A DNA stretch of 64,000 bases from Botrimarina mediterranea (GCF_007753265.1 NZ_CP036349.1:3009363-3073362), one strand, 5' to 3'. Shown: positions 34,556 to 44,269, numbered from the stretch's first letter. Notes: a model not told the origin generated them from the letters alone. Numbers and translations are program-made.

Positions 34556-36277
34556 ATGTCGTTGATCGTTGGCATCGACCTGGGGACGACGAACTCGCTG
34601 TGCGCGTCCTTCCGCGACGGCAAGCCCCAACTCGTCAGCAACCCGCACGGCGACTTGCTGACGCCGTCCGTCGTCGGCGTGTTGCCGAGCGGCGAAGTCA
34701 TCGTCGGCGCCGCGGCGAAAGAACTCTCGGTCCGCTACCCTGACCGCGCCGTCTCCTGCTTCAAGCGCTGGATGGGCGGCACGCACGAGGCGACGCTCGC
34801 CGGGCACAAGTTTTCGGCGGTCGAGCTGTCGAGCCTCGTGCTCAAGTCGCTGCGTGACGACGCCTCGCAGCATCTCGGCGAAGAAGTCGAGGAGGCCGTC
34901 ATCACGGTGCCCGCCTACTTCAACGACCTCCAGCGGAAGGCGACCAAGGCGGCGGGCGAGCTCGCCGGCCTGCGGGTGCGACGGATCCTCAACGAGCCGA
35001 CCGCGGCTGCGCTGGCGTATGGGTTCCACGATCGTGAAGCGGAGAAGCGGCTCTTGGTGGTGGACCTCGGCGGCGGCACGTTCGACGTGACGCTGATGGA
35101 GGTCTTCGAGGGGACGCTCGAGATCATCGCCACCGCCGGAGCGAGCCAGCTCGGCGGTGAGGACTTTACGTCGCGGCTGGTGGCCGAAGTCCTCAAGACC
35201 CAAGGCAAGCAGCTCGAGCTCGCCGAATTGCAATCGCCGCTGTACGTCGCCCGGTTGCGGGTCGAGTGCGAACGCGCCAAGCGCGGGCTCGGCGAGAGCG
35301 GCGACGCGTCGATCCGGTTGCCGAACGAGGACGGCACGATCGACGACGGCGCCAAAAGGGTGAGCATCGGTGGCGAAGCGTTCGAGAAATCAACCGCGGC
35401 GTTGCTCGAACGGATCGCGGGGCCGATCGACCGTGTGCTGCGTGACGGCAGGTCGAAAGCCGACGATGTGGACGACGTGATCCTTGTCGGCGGCGCCACG
35501 CGGATGCCCGTGCTGCAAAAGCTCGTCGAAGAACGATTTGGTCGGCCGCCGCAGGCGCGTTTCGACCCCGATCAAGTGGTCGCCCTGGGCGCCGCGGTGC
35601 AGGCGGCGTTGATCGCTGATGACCGTGCGGTCGAAGACATGGTGATGACGGACGTCTGCCCGTTCACCTTGGGCGTCGATACGGCGAAGCACTTCGGCGC
35701 CGAGCACAGGTCCGGTTACTTCACGCCGATCATCGACCGCAACACGACGGTGCCCGTATCAAGAGAACAAGCCTTCTACACCCTGCGACACAACCAGCGG
35801 CAAGTGCGCTTCGCCGTGTACCAGGGGGAGCACCGACGTGTCGAGAAGAACCTGAAGCTGGGAGAACTGGTTGTCACCGAGGTTCCTCCCGGACCGCCCG
35901 GACAAGCGGTCTTTGTCCGCTTTACTTACGACATCAACGGCATTCTGGAAGTCGAGGGATACGCCGCGGGCCGCGAGGAGCACAAAGTCGCAGTCGTCCT
36001 CACGCAGCACGCATCCGCCATGGACGCCGAAGAAATCGCCGCAGCGGTCGCGCGGATGAAAGAGCTCAAGTACTACCCGCGCGACGACCAAGAGAGCCAG
36101 CGATTGCTGCGTGCGGCCGAGCGGTTCGTCGCCGAGGTCAGCCCGCTGCAGCGCGAGCAGCTGGAAAGCGCGATCGATGCGTTTGAGGCGGCGCTCGCCG
36201 AGGCGGATCGCGACTTGGTCCAGTCGGCGCGGATGACGCTCGAGCACGTGCTGTCGGCCCTTGGTTACGAGGCGTAA
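34556..36277 (+). CDS. hscC: HscC-type Hsp70 chaperone
   Basis: 573 residues, shorter than DnaK (about 640). The nucleotide-binding domain is complete: VGIDLGTTNSLC at the start, VITVPAYFNDLQRKATKAAG, ILNEPTAAALAYG, LVVDLGGGTFDVTLMEV and ILVGGATRMP. The substrate-binding part (VYQGEHRRVEKNLKLGEL...FTYDINGILEVEG) is followed by a short lid without the acidic EEVD-type tail. Length and the neighbouring J-like gene match the HscC group rather than DnaK. The ribosome site of the next gene starts right after its stop, so three genes form an operon. Confidence 0.88.
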   Translation: MSLIVGIDLGTTNSLCASFRDGKPQLVSNPHGDLLTPSVVGVLPSGEVIVGAAAKELSVRYPDRAVSCFKRWMGGTHEATLAGHKFSAVELSSLVLKSLRDDASQHLGEEVEEAVITVPAYFNDLQRKATKAAGELAGLRVRRILNEPTAAALAYGFHDREAEKRLLVVDLGGGTFDVTLMEVFEGTLEIIATAGASQLGGEDFTSRLVAEVLKTQGKQLELAELQSPLYVARLRVECERAKRGLGESGDASIRLPNEDGTIDDGAKRVSIGGEAFEKSTAALLERIAGPIDRVLRDGRSKADDVDDVILVGGATRMPVLQKLVEERFGRPPQARFDPDQVVALGAAVQAALIADDRAVEDMVMTDVCPFTLGVDTAKHFGAEHRSGYFTPIIDRNTTVPVSREQAFYTLRHNQRQVRFAVYQGEHRRVEKNLKLGELVVTEVPPGPPGQAVFVRFTYDINGILEVEGYAAGREEHKVAVVLTQHASAMDAEEIAAAVARMKELKYYPRDDQESQRLLRAAERFVAEVSPLQREQLESAIDAFEAALAEADRDLVQSARMTLEHVLSALGYEA

Positions 36278-36287
36278 GGAGCGTCGA

Positions 36288-37031
36288 GTGAGCACCACGC
36301 CGCCAAAAGACGCCGCCGTCGCCCACGTCGCGCGCTGCCTCCGACTCAACCCGATGTGGCAGGCCGACGGGGTGCTGGCGTCGCGGGCCGAACTCCACGG
36401 CGTCGACGCCGCGAAGCTGAATCCCTACCAAGCCGCCCTCGACGAGAGCGCCCGCAAGCAGGCTTTGCGCAACAAGGTCTACGCCCTGCGTGACGAAGTC
36501 TGGGAGGCGCCGATCGAAGAAATCCGCAAGAAGCTTAATCGCTTGCGGCTGGAGGGCGAACCGGAACTCGCCAAGCTTGCGGTTCGCTTGAGAGTGATTG
36601 TCGATGCGCGCGAGGAACTGCCGCGATTGACTCAGCACCGCGATTTCAATGACGACTTCTTCGAGTGCTTCAAGCAGGTGCTCACCGGGAGCGTGCGGCA
36701 GAGCGCGGAGATGCGGGAGCGTGTGGCGGCGTCGTTTCAAGATCGGAGGCTGAAGAAACGCGGCGTTAGGATGGTCACGCTCTTGCAGCGGGAGCATCCA
36801 GAGCTAGCAGCTCTAGAATACGAATGGCTTGATTACATTATCCGCCACCATGCCGGCTATTGGAATGAAGCACACTATGTGATGACTAAGAATGTCGATA
36901 TCGGTGAATATTACTGGCAGCCGCACTGGGCGATCGTCCTTCTGATTTGGTTCACCTCTCCCGTCGGCGGTACAGTGTGGATTGCCGTCTCGGCTGTCAT
37001 TTGCGTTAAACGACTAGTGAAGGCAAAGTAA
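36288..37031 (+). CDS. Membrane-anchored protein in the hscC operon, unknown
   Basis: 247 residues from GTG 36288 (AAGGAG six bases upstream). The first 200 residues are charged helices (EIRKKLNRLRLEGEPELAKLAVRLRVI, DFNDDFFECFKQVLTGSVRQ); the end has one or two hydrophobic segments (WAIVLLIWFTSPVGGTVWIAVSAVI) that would place it in the membrane with the helical part in the cytoplasm. No family recognised. It lies between hscC and the J-like gene with gaps of 10 and 3 bases, so it may present clients or anchor the chaperone. Confidence 0.72.
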   Translation: MSTTPPKDAAVAHVARCLRLNPMWQADGVLASRAELHGVDAAKLNPYQAALDESARKQALRNKVYALRDEVWEAPIEEIRKKLNRLRLEGEPELAKLAVRLRVIVDAREELPRLTQHRDFNDDFFECFKQVLTGSVRQSAEMRERVAASFQDRRLKKRGVRMVTLLQREHPELAALEYEWLDYIIRHHAGYWNEAHYVMTKNVDIGEYYWQPHWAIVLLIWFTSPVGGTVWIAVSAVICVKRLVKAK

Positions 37032-37034
37032 GAT

Positions 37035-38756
37035 TTGGCCTCTCCAAGCCCAGGCGATTCAACGATTCCCGACTGGTCGCGATTACCGCACGACCCCGTG
37101 GGCTTTTTTGAACTTGCGGCGGGGTTTGATCGCAAGGACCTCAAACGCAGCTACAACCTGTTGCTGAGGGTCTACAAGCCCGAGAAGCACCCGGCCGAGT
37201 TCCAACAGATCCGGGCGGCGTACGAGGACCTTGAAAGGCGTCTTCGCTACGGCGACGCTCGCGAGGCGGCCGGCGAAGCCAATTGGAATGCTGGTGACAA
37301 GTCGCCCTCCCTCCCGCAAGGGGAAGCCGCGGAAGCGAAGGAGCCATCGGCGCCCGATGCGATTGATTTAGAGTCGCTGGCGAATCGCTTGGAGTCGGGC
37401 GACGAAACTTTGCGGTCTGCCTACGACGAACTCGCTAAGAAGCGACGGAAAACGCCGCCCGACTACTACGCGCTCGCGCTGATTGGCGACGCGGTTGGAC
37501 CTCCCGAAGAGCAGCTCTTTCTGCGATGGACGCTTGACGGACTGACTTCGTGGCCGGGCGACTCGGCGTTGTCGCAGCTGGTTTATGGTTACCTGCGCGG
37601 GCAGGCGCCGATCGATTCGATCCCGGCGCTGTTGTTGATGATCAGCAAGGCGGTCTCGAACGATGGCTACTATCGGCTGACCGAAGGGGCGTGGGAACGA
37701 TTATTGCGTGAGCGACCGTATTCTGTCTTCGTTCAAACCTTGGAGACATGCGAAGCCAATGTGGCGGAGGGCGCCGGCAGCGACCCAACGATTGGTGGGC
37801 GTGTCGCCTTCTACCTGTTCGCGCTGCGGCACGCGCTATGGAAGGACGCCGGCGACTGGAAGGACCGGGCGCTGGAGTTCGTCGAAGAGCACTTCGACCA
37901 GATGCCCGAGCACCTCGTCAACGACCTCGACGGCCTGATGATCCTGCGCGAGTACCTGGCGCACCGGGCCGAGTTCGTCGCCGCCCACCCGCTGCGGGCG
38001 CGGCTCGACGCGGTGCTCGAGGCGGCCTACACGCACGATCAGATCGAGGTCGATCGGATGATGGCGGAATGCCAGCGCGAGGTGTTGGCGTCGCCCGAAA
38101 CGGTCGCCGAGGCGTTCCCCGTCATGGAATCACCGGCCTGCCAAGCGTTCTATCCGTTGTGGGCTTGGGTCTCGCACGAAATTGCTGCCCGAGTATCGCC
38201 GCCACATGAGGAGGCAATTGACTTGGCGTTATGGAAGGGGCGCGTCATTGACCTGCTTTCCAAGAGCAAAGCGAAGATGGGATGGCACTCGGCCGTGCTT
38301 CCCTGCGCGCAGTTTTGTCGCGGCGTCGCGATGGTGGCTGGCGTTATCGTTGTGGCGGTGCTTGTGTTCGCACTCTGTTTCATACCGGTGCTCTATCTCT
38401 CGATGAACGAGTACGGCGAAGTTCCGCCAGAGACTTTCATGTATGGGCCTCTGCTTTCGATCATACCGACCCTTATCGCCTGTATCGGCTATTGGAAGCG
38501 ATTCCCGCGACTCTTCGATCGCCGAGTGTTACAACCCCTTGGCGTCCGGGTGGCGGAACATTGTTATCGCCGTGTTTGGCGACCCCTGACGTTCGATTTC
38601 ATGCGGCGGTCGGTGCTCGATTTCTTCACCTTCCGCGAGTTCGTAACTCAAGCCGCGGCCGAAGCTCCTCCTGATGAGCGTGGCTGGATATGTCACTACG
38701 TCCAGCAGGATTTTGGGTTGGCCGTGTACTCAATCGCACAGCGGTATCGAGAGTAG
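37035..38756 (+). CDS. J-domain-like membrane protein (DjlB/DjlC type)
   Basis: 573 residues from TTG. Residues 20-75 form a J-like domain: DPVGFFELAAGFDRKDLKRSYNLLL then YKPEKHPAEFQQIRAAYEDL. The usual HPD is replaced by KPE with HP after it, as in the atypical J-proteins paired with HscC in Enterobacteria. A long helical middle follows, then two hydrophobic segments near 430-490 (VAMVAGVIVVAVLVFALCFIPV and LLSIIPTLIACIGYW) and a short tail. With hscC and the middle gene it should form a membrane-localised Hsp70 system; whether it stimulates ATPase without HPD is open. Confidence 0.78.
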   Translation: MASPSPGDSTIPDWSRLPHDPVGFFELAAGFDRKDLKRSYNLLLRVYKPEKHPAEFQQIRAAYEDLERRLRYGDAREAAGEANWNAGDKSPSLPQGEAAEAKEPSAPDAIDLESLANRLESGDETLRSAYDELAKKRRKTPPDYYALALIGDAVGPPEEQLFLRWTLDGLTSWPGDSALSQLVYGYLRGQAPIDSIPALLLMISKAVSNDGYYRLTEGAWERLLRERPYSVFVQTLETCEANVAEGAGSDPTIGGRVAFYLFALRHALWKDAGDWKDRALEFVEEHFDQMPEHLVNDLDGLMILREYLAHRAEFVAAHPLRARLDAVLEAAYTHDQIEVDRMMAECQREVLASPETVAEAFPVMESPACQAFYPLWAWVSHEIAARVSPPHEEAIDLALWKGRVIDLLSKSKAKMGWHSAVLPCAQFCRGVAMVAGVIVVAVLVFALCFIPVLYLSMNEYGEVPPETFMYGPLLSIIPTLIACIGYWKRFPRLFDRRVLQPLGVRVAEHCYRRVWRPLTFDFMRRSVLDFFTFREFVTQAAAEAPPDERGWICHYVQQDFGLAVYSIAQRYRE

Positions 38757-38778
38757 TTGATAGAACCGTACCGTGAGA

Positions 38779-38850
38779 AACCAGGGAGGACACGGATAGC
38801 ACGGATGACAGGTGCGACCCAATCCATGCTATCCGTGTTATCCGTGGTTA
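38779..38850. repeat. Palindromic repeat 'cacggatagcacgg' family
   Basis: Words cacggatagcacggat (left) and atccatgctatccgtgttatccgtgg (in two pieces, right) are near reverse complements, with arms 38779-38807 and 38821-38850. It is the only structure I see in the 309-base spacer 38757-39065 between the J-like gene and the symporter, apart from a GC-rich leader before ATG 39066. Confidence 0.75.
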
Positions 38851-39065
38851 GCCAAAGTGGCGAAAGGTGGGTATCGCCTTCCCCGCTGAGCCAAGCACAA
38901 CGGTGGCGGCCCAGGAGGCGGCCGGGGGGTGGCTAAAAGTGGAGGCGACTTCGGTGCGCCGATAAGTTAAAATACGCCCGTTGTCCGCGGCCTGCGGACC
39001 GAGCGGACCTGCCACGTTTCTCACCACGCCCGTACGGCGCACGAAGCCCCTCCGGACCCCTAGGC

Positions 39066-40517
39066 ATGCTGCCCGCGTTTGTCGCCATTTACCTCTTGGT
39101 GTCGATCGGCATCGGTTTCATCGCCGCTCGCAAAGTCAACAACACCTCCGACTTCGCCCTGGCGGGCAAGTCGCTGCCGCTGGCCGTGGTGATCGCCACG
39201 ACGTTCGCCACGTGGTTCGGCTCGGAGACCGTGCTGGGCGTCCCCGCCAAGTTCATCGAGGGGGGCCTCGGCGCCACGCTCGAGGACCCCTGGTGCACGT
39301 CGATGGCGCTGGTGATCGTCGGTGCGTTCTTGGCCCGCAAGCTGTATCCGATGCCGCTGCTGACGATCGGCGACTTCTACCGCCAGCGGTTCAGCCGGGC
39401 GATCGAGCTGCTCGCGTCGATCACGATCTGCATCTCGTACATCGGCTGGGTGGCGGCCCAGGTGACGGCGCTCGGCCTGGTGTTCTCCGAACTGATGGGG
39501 GACACGATGAACCAGACCCAGGGGATGATCGTCGGCACGGTCGTCGTGCTGATTTACACGGTGCTGGGCGGCATGTGGTCGGTCGCGCTGACCGACTTTG
39601 TGCAGATGGGGCTGATTGTCATCGGCCTGCTCGCGATCGCCTGGAACGCCGCGTGGCTCGCCGGCGGCGTGCAGCCGGTGGTGCAGATGGCGAGCGAGAA
39701 GGGGATGTTCACGCTCACGCCGCACGACAATTGGCACGACTTCTTTTTCTTCCTGGCGCCGTGCGTCTCGCTGCTGATCGGTTCGATCCCGCAGCAAGAC
39801 GTCTTCCAACGCGTCATGGCCGCCAAGGACGTGAAAACCGCCACGCGCGGCCCGATCATCGGCGGCCTGTCGTACCTGGCGTTCGCGGCGGTGCCGGTGT
39901 TCATCGTGCTGGCCGCCTCGATCGTGATGAAGGAGGAGGGCGCCGCGATTGTCGCCGACGACACGCAGAAGCTGCTGCCGCGGTTCGTCATGGCGCACAT
40001 GCCGCAGGCGATCCAGGTGCTGTTCTTCGGGGCGCTGTTGTCAGCGATCATGTCGACCGCGTCGGCAACGGTACTCGCGCCAGCGACGGTGCTGGTGCAG
40101 AACATCGTGAAGGGGCTTGTCCCGGCGATGAAGGACCGCACCGAGCTGATCCTGATGCGGGTCGCGGTGTTCGGCGTGGCGACGACGGTGCTGGGGTACG
40201 CCCTAGCGATGGAGGGGACGTCGATCTACGAGTTGGTGGCCAGCAGCTACGAAGCGACGGTCGTCGGCGCCTTCGTGCCGCTGATTGCCGGGACCTTCTG
40301 GAAGCGGGCGACGAACGTCGGCGCGCTCTGCTCGGTCATCGGCGGGTTGGCGACTTGGCTCTTCTTCTTGCTGTCATCGACGTTCATGGACGACCCGATC
40401 GGCGACAAGTTCCCCGGCGTGATCGCGGGGCTGATTGTCGCCGTCGTGGGGATGATCGCAGGGTCGCTGCTCGGCCCGGCGCCGGACCCGGAGAAGGTCG
40501 CGATCATTCCGGCTTGA
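39066..40517 (+). CDS. Sodium:solute symporter (SSS family)
   Basis: 483 residues with about thirteen hydrophobic segments. Seen: SDFALAGKSLPLAVVIATTFATWFGSETVLG near residue 30-60, GTVVVLIYTVLGGMWSVALTDFVQM (the SSS signature with the Na+-site segment) and LFFGALLSAIMSTASATVLAPATVL. A proline/pantothenate-like or carboxylate-like SSS member; substrate unknown. It would use the Na+ gradient made by the NQR complex further down. Confidence 0.88.
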   Translation: MLPAFVAIYLLVSIGIGFIAARKVNNTSDFALAGKSLPLAVVIATTFATWFGSETVLGVPAKFIEGGLGATLEDPWCTSMALVIVGAFLARKLYPMPLLTIGDFYRQRFSRAIELLASITICISYIGWVAAQVTALGLVFSELMGDTMNQTQGMIVGTVVVLIYTVLGGMWSVALTDFVQMGLIVIGLLAIAWNAAWLAGGVQPVVQMASEKGMFTLTPHDNWHDFFFFLAPCVSLLIGSIPQQDVFQRVMAAKDVKTATRGPIIGGLSYLAFAAVPVFIVLAASIVMKEEGAAIVADDTQKLLPRFVMAHMPQAIQVLFFGALLSAIMSTASATVLAPATVLVQNIVKGLVPAMKDRTELILMRVAVFGVATTVLGYALAMEGTSIYELVASSYEATVVGAFVPLIAGTFWKRATNVGALCSVIGGLATWLFFLLSSTFMDDPIGDKFPGVIAGLIVAVVGMIAGSLLGPAPDPEKVAIIPA

Positions 40518-40530
40518 GCAAGTTGGATGC

Positions 40531-40622
40531 ACCACGACGGGCACGAAGAACACGACGGCCGGCCACGAGAATTGACGGCGCCTCGCCTCGCGAGTCGTTT
40601 TGCTCTTTGTTTCCGTCGTGGT
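40531..40622. repeat. Palindromic repeat 'accacgacgg' family
   Basis: Ten-base arms accacgacgg (40531-40540) and ccgtcgtggt (40613-40622) enclose a stretch with further cacgaag/cacgacgg words. Lies between two convergent stops. Confidence 0.65.
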
Positions 40623-40679
40623 TCTCACAGCTGTAATCTGAGCACGCAGCGAAGTGGGTCGGAATCCTGTCTTAGATAA

Positions 40680-41336
40680 TCACTCCTCGGTGGCAATCGT
40701 GGACGGCGTGAGCGGCTGGGCAATCGGGTCGGCGGCGACGCGTTCGACGGTTTCGGCGCGGGTCTCGTTGTCGGAGTCGGTGAGTCGGACCGCCAGGTAA
40801 GAGCCGGCGCCGATCACCAGCAGGGCGCCGAGCCCCCAGAGAGCGTACGGCATCCAGCCGGCGGCGCGCTCGAACTGCTCCGCTTGGGCGGCGATCTGCG
40901 CCGCGGCGAGGCGGCTACGGCCCTCGGCTTCGCGGCCGTCGATCTGGGCCTCGCGCCGGTCACGGGGCGGGCCGTCCAGCGGTAGCGGATGCGAGGCGGG
41001 CTTCGCCGCTATCGCCGCCGGCCTTGCCGTCGTTGCCCCGGGCTTGGGCGCCTTGTCGATGGCCTTCCAGGCCTTGGCGTCCTTCACGAACGGGAGCTTC
41101 TCGACGACCTCGCCGCCCCGGGCACGCCAGTGCGTCAGTAGGTCCTCGAACGCCGGCTCGAGCCCCCGCAGCCGATCGAACGGCTCGGCCTCGAACGCAA
41201 TCGCAAGCCCCCCGTCGCGGCGATGCCCCAGCGCGATGTGGTTGTTGAAGTGCTCCGCGTACCGACGCAGCGCCGCGACTTCGTCGGCGCTGGGGGTGTG
41301 GCCGATGGGGAAGACGATGTAGCGATAGGCGGACAT
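40680..41336 (-). CDS. Single-pass membrane protein, unknown
   Basis: 218 residues. The N-terminal 75 residues look like a small alpha/beta domain (YRYIVFPIGHTPSADEVAALRRY, GGLAIAFEAEPFDRL). A Pro/Ala/Lys-rich linker follows (APKPGATTARPAAIAAKP), then a charged helix and one transmembrane segment (MPYALWGLGALLVIGAGSYL) with a short acidic tail. No family recognised. Confidence 0.65.
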   Translation of the reverse strand: MSAYRYIVFPIGHTPSADEVAALRRYAEHFNNHIALGHRRDGGLAIAFEAEPFDRLRGLEPAFEDLLTHWRARGGEVVEKLPFVKDAKAWKAIDKAPKPGATTARPAAIAAKPASHPLPLDGPPRDRREAQIDGREAEGRSRLAAAQIAAQAEQFERAAGWMPYALWGLGALLVIGAGSYLAVRLTDSDNETRAETVERVAADPIAQPLTPSTIATEE

Positions 41337-41368
41337 GACGCGGCTCCCGGAAAGAGTCGCGGCTGATT

Positions 41369-42277
41369 CTAACGACGCAACTCCGAATCTTCGCCTGATT
41401 TCTTCGTCTTCTCACTGGGAGTTGTCACACGGCAGACGACCACCTGCCGTTTGGGCCGGTCGATGCCGTAGACGACGTTGGGGTTGGAGGGGTCCCAGCA
41501 GAAGGCTTGCCCAGTGATCGGTAGGCGAACCGTATCCACAAGCCGCAGCGTCGAACCGGCTTGTGGAAGCTTAAGCAAATAGAGTTCGGGACGGTCGTGT
41601 CCCGTTACTCCAAGCAAGGCGTCGGGGCCCCAGCCGCCGCCGGACGTGCTGTGAGGTGAGAAGCGGTCGAGAACTTCTGCCGGGAAGACCCAGCCCCCCA
41701 GCCTGCGCCAATTGCTGTCGAACTTGACGAGAGAAGTGTAGGCGTGAGACAAAGCGTGGGGATTGTCATTGACGCGTTCTGTGTAGTGCGCGAAGCCTGC
41801 CCACCACGCGCCGCCATCGGGGCTCTGCACGTCCTCTCGCCAATCGATCCAAGTCAACGAGCCTTCATAGATGCCGAAGCTATGCGACGCGACGTGCGTC
41901 ATCGATCTTGTGTCGAATACCTCTACGGAACTGATTTCGGGCCAGGCCGGGAAGTTTGACTGGGCGCAGTAGAGCCGGCCGTCGCGCACGATTCCGGCGT
42001 TGAGGTGGCGGAGCGGGAGTTCTTCCGTCGCTTTCCACTCGCCAATTCGCTTGCCGCTGTGCTTCTCGTACTTCCCGATGGAGCTGTTGGCGATGGCGTA
42101 GAACGCGGCTTCCTCATCGGAGTCGGGAGCAACCGCTACGCCTTGCACGGCTTCGGGCGCGTCAAAGCGACGTAGCACTTCGGCGTCGCTTGCTAGTGCA
42201 GCAGTCGATCCGAGCGCGATGATTGCAAAGCACGCGACAATTCTCGGAGACGCTAGTAGGAGTGGATGACGTGTCAT
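41369..42277 (-). CDS. Exported protein, possibly beta-propeller
   Basis: 302 residues from ATG 42277 with a signal peptide (SPRIVACFAIIALGSTAALAS). The body has repeated beta-type units (SVEVFDTRSMTHVASHSFG, TSLVKFDSNWRRLGGWVFP, STLRLVDTVRLPITGQAFCWDPSNPNVVYGID) that resemble a WD/YVTN-like propeller. Aromatic-rich WIDWREDVQ and GGAWWAGFAHYTERVNDNP could be a ligand surface. No catalytic motif recognised; GC is slightly below the neighbours. Confidence 0.65.
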   Translation of the reverse strand: MTRHPLLLASPRIVACFAIIALGSTAALASDAEVLRRFDAPEAVQGVAVAPDSDEEAAFYAIANSSIGKYEKHSGKRIGEWKATEELPLRHLNAGIVRDGRLYCAQSNFPAWPEISSVEVFDTRSMTHVASHSFGIYEGSLTWIDWREDVQSPDGGAWWAGFAHYTERVNDNPHALSHAYTSLVKFDSNWRRLGGWVFPAEVLDRFSPHSTSGGGWGPDALLGVTGHDRPELYLLKLPQAGSTLRLVDTVRLPITGQAFCWDPSNPNVVYGIDRPKRQVVVCRVTTPSEKTKKSGEDSELRR

Positions 42278-42371
42278 GACTCCGGCGAGTCTCACCGCAA
42301 CGGCGCAGCACGTCCAGCAACTACATCAATTCTTCACGCACGGGGAATACCGACCATAGCGGCACGAGCAT

Positions 42372-42878
42372 CTACTCGTCGCCGGAGGGGCCGTAGAGAC
42401 CCGGGACGGGGATGTCGTTCAGACGCAGGTAGACCGTCATGATGCCGCGGTGGTGGATCGAGTGGTTGATCACCCAGGTGCGGACCACGCCGACCTTGGT
42501 GGAGGTGATCATCGGCTCGCCTTGGACCAGTAGCGACCAAGGCTTGGCGAAGGTCTCGTCGTCGGTCGCGGCGAGCAGCGGCTTGGCCAGCGCGACGTTG
42601 GCGTCGAACATCTCGAGGATGGCGTCGATGTCCTCGTGGGCGGGCGACGGGACGGGCTCGCCGCCGACAGGGTGGATGTCCCACTCGTCGGCCTGGATGG
42701 TTCCTTCGACCCAACTAGGGATGTTCGCCAGATGGTTGGCGACCCAGCCGATCGTGTTCGACTTCTCGTGCGCCTTCCAGGTGAGCTTGTCGGTGGGGAT
42801 GCGCTCCAAGACTCGGCGGACGCCGCCCATCTCTTGTTCGAACTCGGGCAGCAGCAGCGTGGCGATCGATGTGGACAT
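42372..42878 (-). CDS. DinB family protein (second copy)
   Basis: 168 residues from ATG 42878; an upstream in-frame extension looks non-coding. Metal-binding His positions: NTIGWVANHLANIPSW and TWVINHSIHHRGIMTVYLRLNDIPVPG. Same family as the gene at 34011 but diverged (different helix lengths), so not a recent duplicate. Metal-dependent hydrolase or thiol-transfer role is a family-level guess. Confidence 0.85.
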   Translation of the reverse strand: MSTSIATLLLPEFEQEMGGVRRVLERIPTDKLTWKAHEKSNTIGWVANHLANIPSWVEGTIQADEWDIHPVGGEPVPSPAHEDIDAILEMFDANVALAKPLLAATDDETFAKPWSLLVQGEPMITSTKVGVVRTWVINHSIHHRGIMTVYLRLNDIPVPGLYGPSGDE

Positions 42879-42987
42879 AGCGGGGCTCCGTGAGGCAGGC
42901 GACTCTGGCAACGCCGCAAGTGTACAGGCGCACCCATCTCGTGCAAGCAACTTCTCAAAGCTCAAACGCCCGACTTTGACAATCACC

Positions 42988-43028
42988 AAAAGAAAACCCG
43001 CCGCGTGGCGCTGGCCAAGCGGCGGGTT
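42988..43028 (-). terminator. Terminator after the 37-residue gene
   Basis: Ten-base perfect stem aacccgccgc/gcggcgggtt, followed on the minus strand by TTTTCTTTT. It lies 35 bases beyond the stop at 43063. Confidence 0.82.
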
Positions 43029-43062
43029 CGTGGTTCGGCACTGAGGCAAGAGAGAGCAGCGA

Positions 43063-43176
43063 CTACTCGGTGCGGCTCTTCTTCTCCCGCTTCTCGATGC
43101 GCTTTTCTTTGGCCGTTTTCAGCGGCTTCTTCTGTACTTCCTTCTTAGCGCGGTCGCTACGTCCTTTGTCGCCCAT
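43063..43176 (-). CDS. 37-residue Lys/Arg-rich small protein
   Basis: ATG at 43176 with AAGGA five bases upstream and a terminator after the stop: a well-framed mini-gene. The product begins MGDKGRSDRAKKEVQKKP and ends KREKKSRTE; about half the residues are Lys, Arg or Glu. I recall small basic proteins of this type in several phyla, without a known function; nucleic-acid or ribosome contact is plausible. Too short for routine gene finding. Confidence 0.7.
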   Translation of the reverse strand: MGDKGRSDRAKKEVQKKPLKTAKEKRIEKREKKSRTE

Positions 43177-43331
43177 GGCATTCCTTCCGGTTGATTGCTC
43201 GGCGGCCGACGCGGCTGTTCGCTGCGGACGCCGACGACATTCTACTCGTTCGGCAGTTGGGGCGAAGGGCAGGGGGCGAAATGAATCGAGCCGCTTTCTG
43301 ACGGGCGAGGATCGATTCTGTGGTTGCGTGG

Positions 43332-44219
43332 CTACTTCCCCATCGCCCTTTTCAGCGCCGCGCCCATGTCGGCGGGGCTTTCGGCGATCTCGATTCCGGC
43401 GTCTTTCAGGGCGGCGATCTTATCGTCGGCCGTGCCTTTGCCGCCGCTGATGATCGCGCCGGCGTGGCCCATCCGCTTGCCCGGGGGGGCGGTGCGACCG
43501 GCGATGAATGCGGCGACGGGCTTGGTGACGTTCGCCTTGATGTAGGCGGCGGCTTCTTCTTCGGCTGTGCCGCCGATCTCGCCCATCATGAGGATGGCTT
43601 CGGTGGCGCCGTCGGCTTGGAACAGCGCGAGGCAATCAATGAAGTTGGTGCCGTTGACCGGGTCACCGCCGATGCCGACGCAGGTCGATTGGCCGAGGCC
43701 GAGATTCGTGAGCTGCCAGACGCCTTCGTAGGTGAGCGTGCCGGAGCGGCTGATGAGACCGACGGGGCCCTTCTTGTGGATGTAGCCCGGCATGATGCCG
43801 ATCTTGCACTCTTCGGGCGTGATGACGCCGGGGCAGTTGGGGCCGATGAGACGCACCTTCTGACCGGCGGCGACGCGGGCGTCGAGTTCGCGCTTGACCC
43901 GCACCATGTCGAGGACGGGGACGCCCTCGGTGATGGCGCAGATCACTTCGATGCCGGCGTCGGCTGCTTCGAGGATCGCGTCGGCTGTGAACGGCGGCGG
44001 GACGAAGATCATCGTCGCGTTAGCGTCTTCCTTCTCGACCGCCTCGGCGACGGTGTCGAAGATCGGCTTACCGAGAATCGACTGCCCGCCCTTACCGGGC
44101 GTGACGCCGCCGACAAGCTTGGTGCCGTACTCGAGGCAGTTCTTGGAGTGGAACTCGCCGGCTTTGCCGGTGATGCCCTGGCAGATGAGGCGGGTGGACT
44201 TGTCAACTAGGATCGACAT
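43332..44219 (-). CDS. sucD: Succinyl-CoA synthetase alpha subunit
   Basis: 295 residues. Seen: [21 protein letters not shown] (CoA-binding start), [20 protein letters not shown], and [17 protein letters not shown], which contains the phosphorylated active-site His. It couples succinyl-CoA to nucleotide phosphorylation in the citric acid cycle. Lies downstream of sucC on the minus strand; the 164-base gap between them holds a palindromic repeat. Confidence 0.96.
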   Translation of the reverse strand: MSILVDKSTRLICQGITGKAGEFHSKNCLEYGTKLVGGVTPGKGGQSILGKPIFDTVAEAVEKEDANATMIFVPPPFTADAILEAADAGIEVICAITEGVPVLDMVRVKRELDARVAAGQKVRLIGPNCPGVITPEECKIGIMPGYIHKKGPVGLISRSGTLTYEGVWQLTNLGLGQSTCVGIGGDPVNGTNFIDCLALFQADGATEAILMMGEIGGTAEEEAAAYIKANVTKPVAAFIAGRTAPPGKRMGHAGAIISGGKGTADDKIAALKDAGIEIAESPADMGAALKRAMGK

Positions 44220-44269
44220 AGCGTGTGTTGGATTAACCGCGGAGTGTGCGGAGGACGCGGTGAGTTGGT

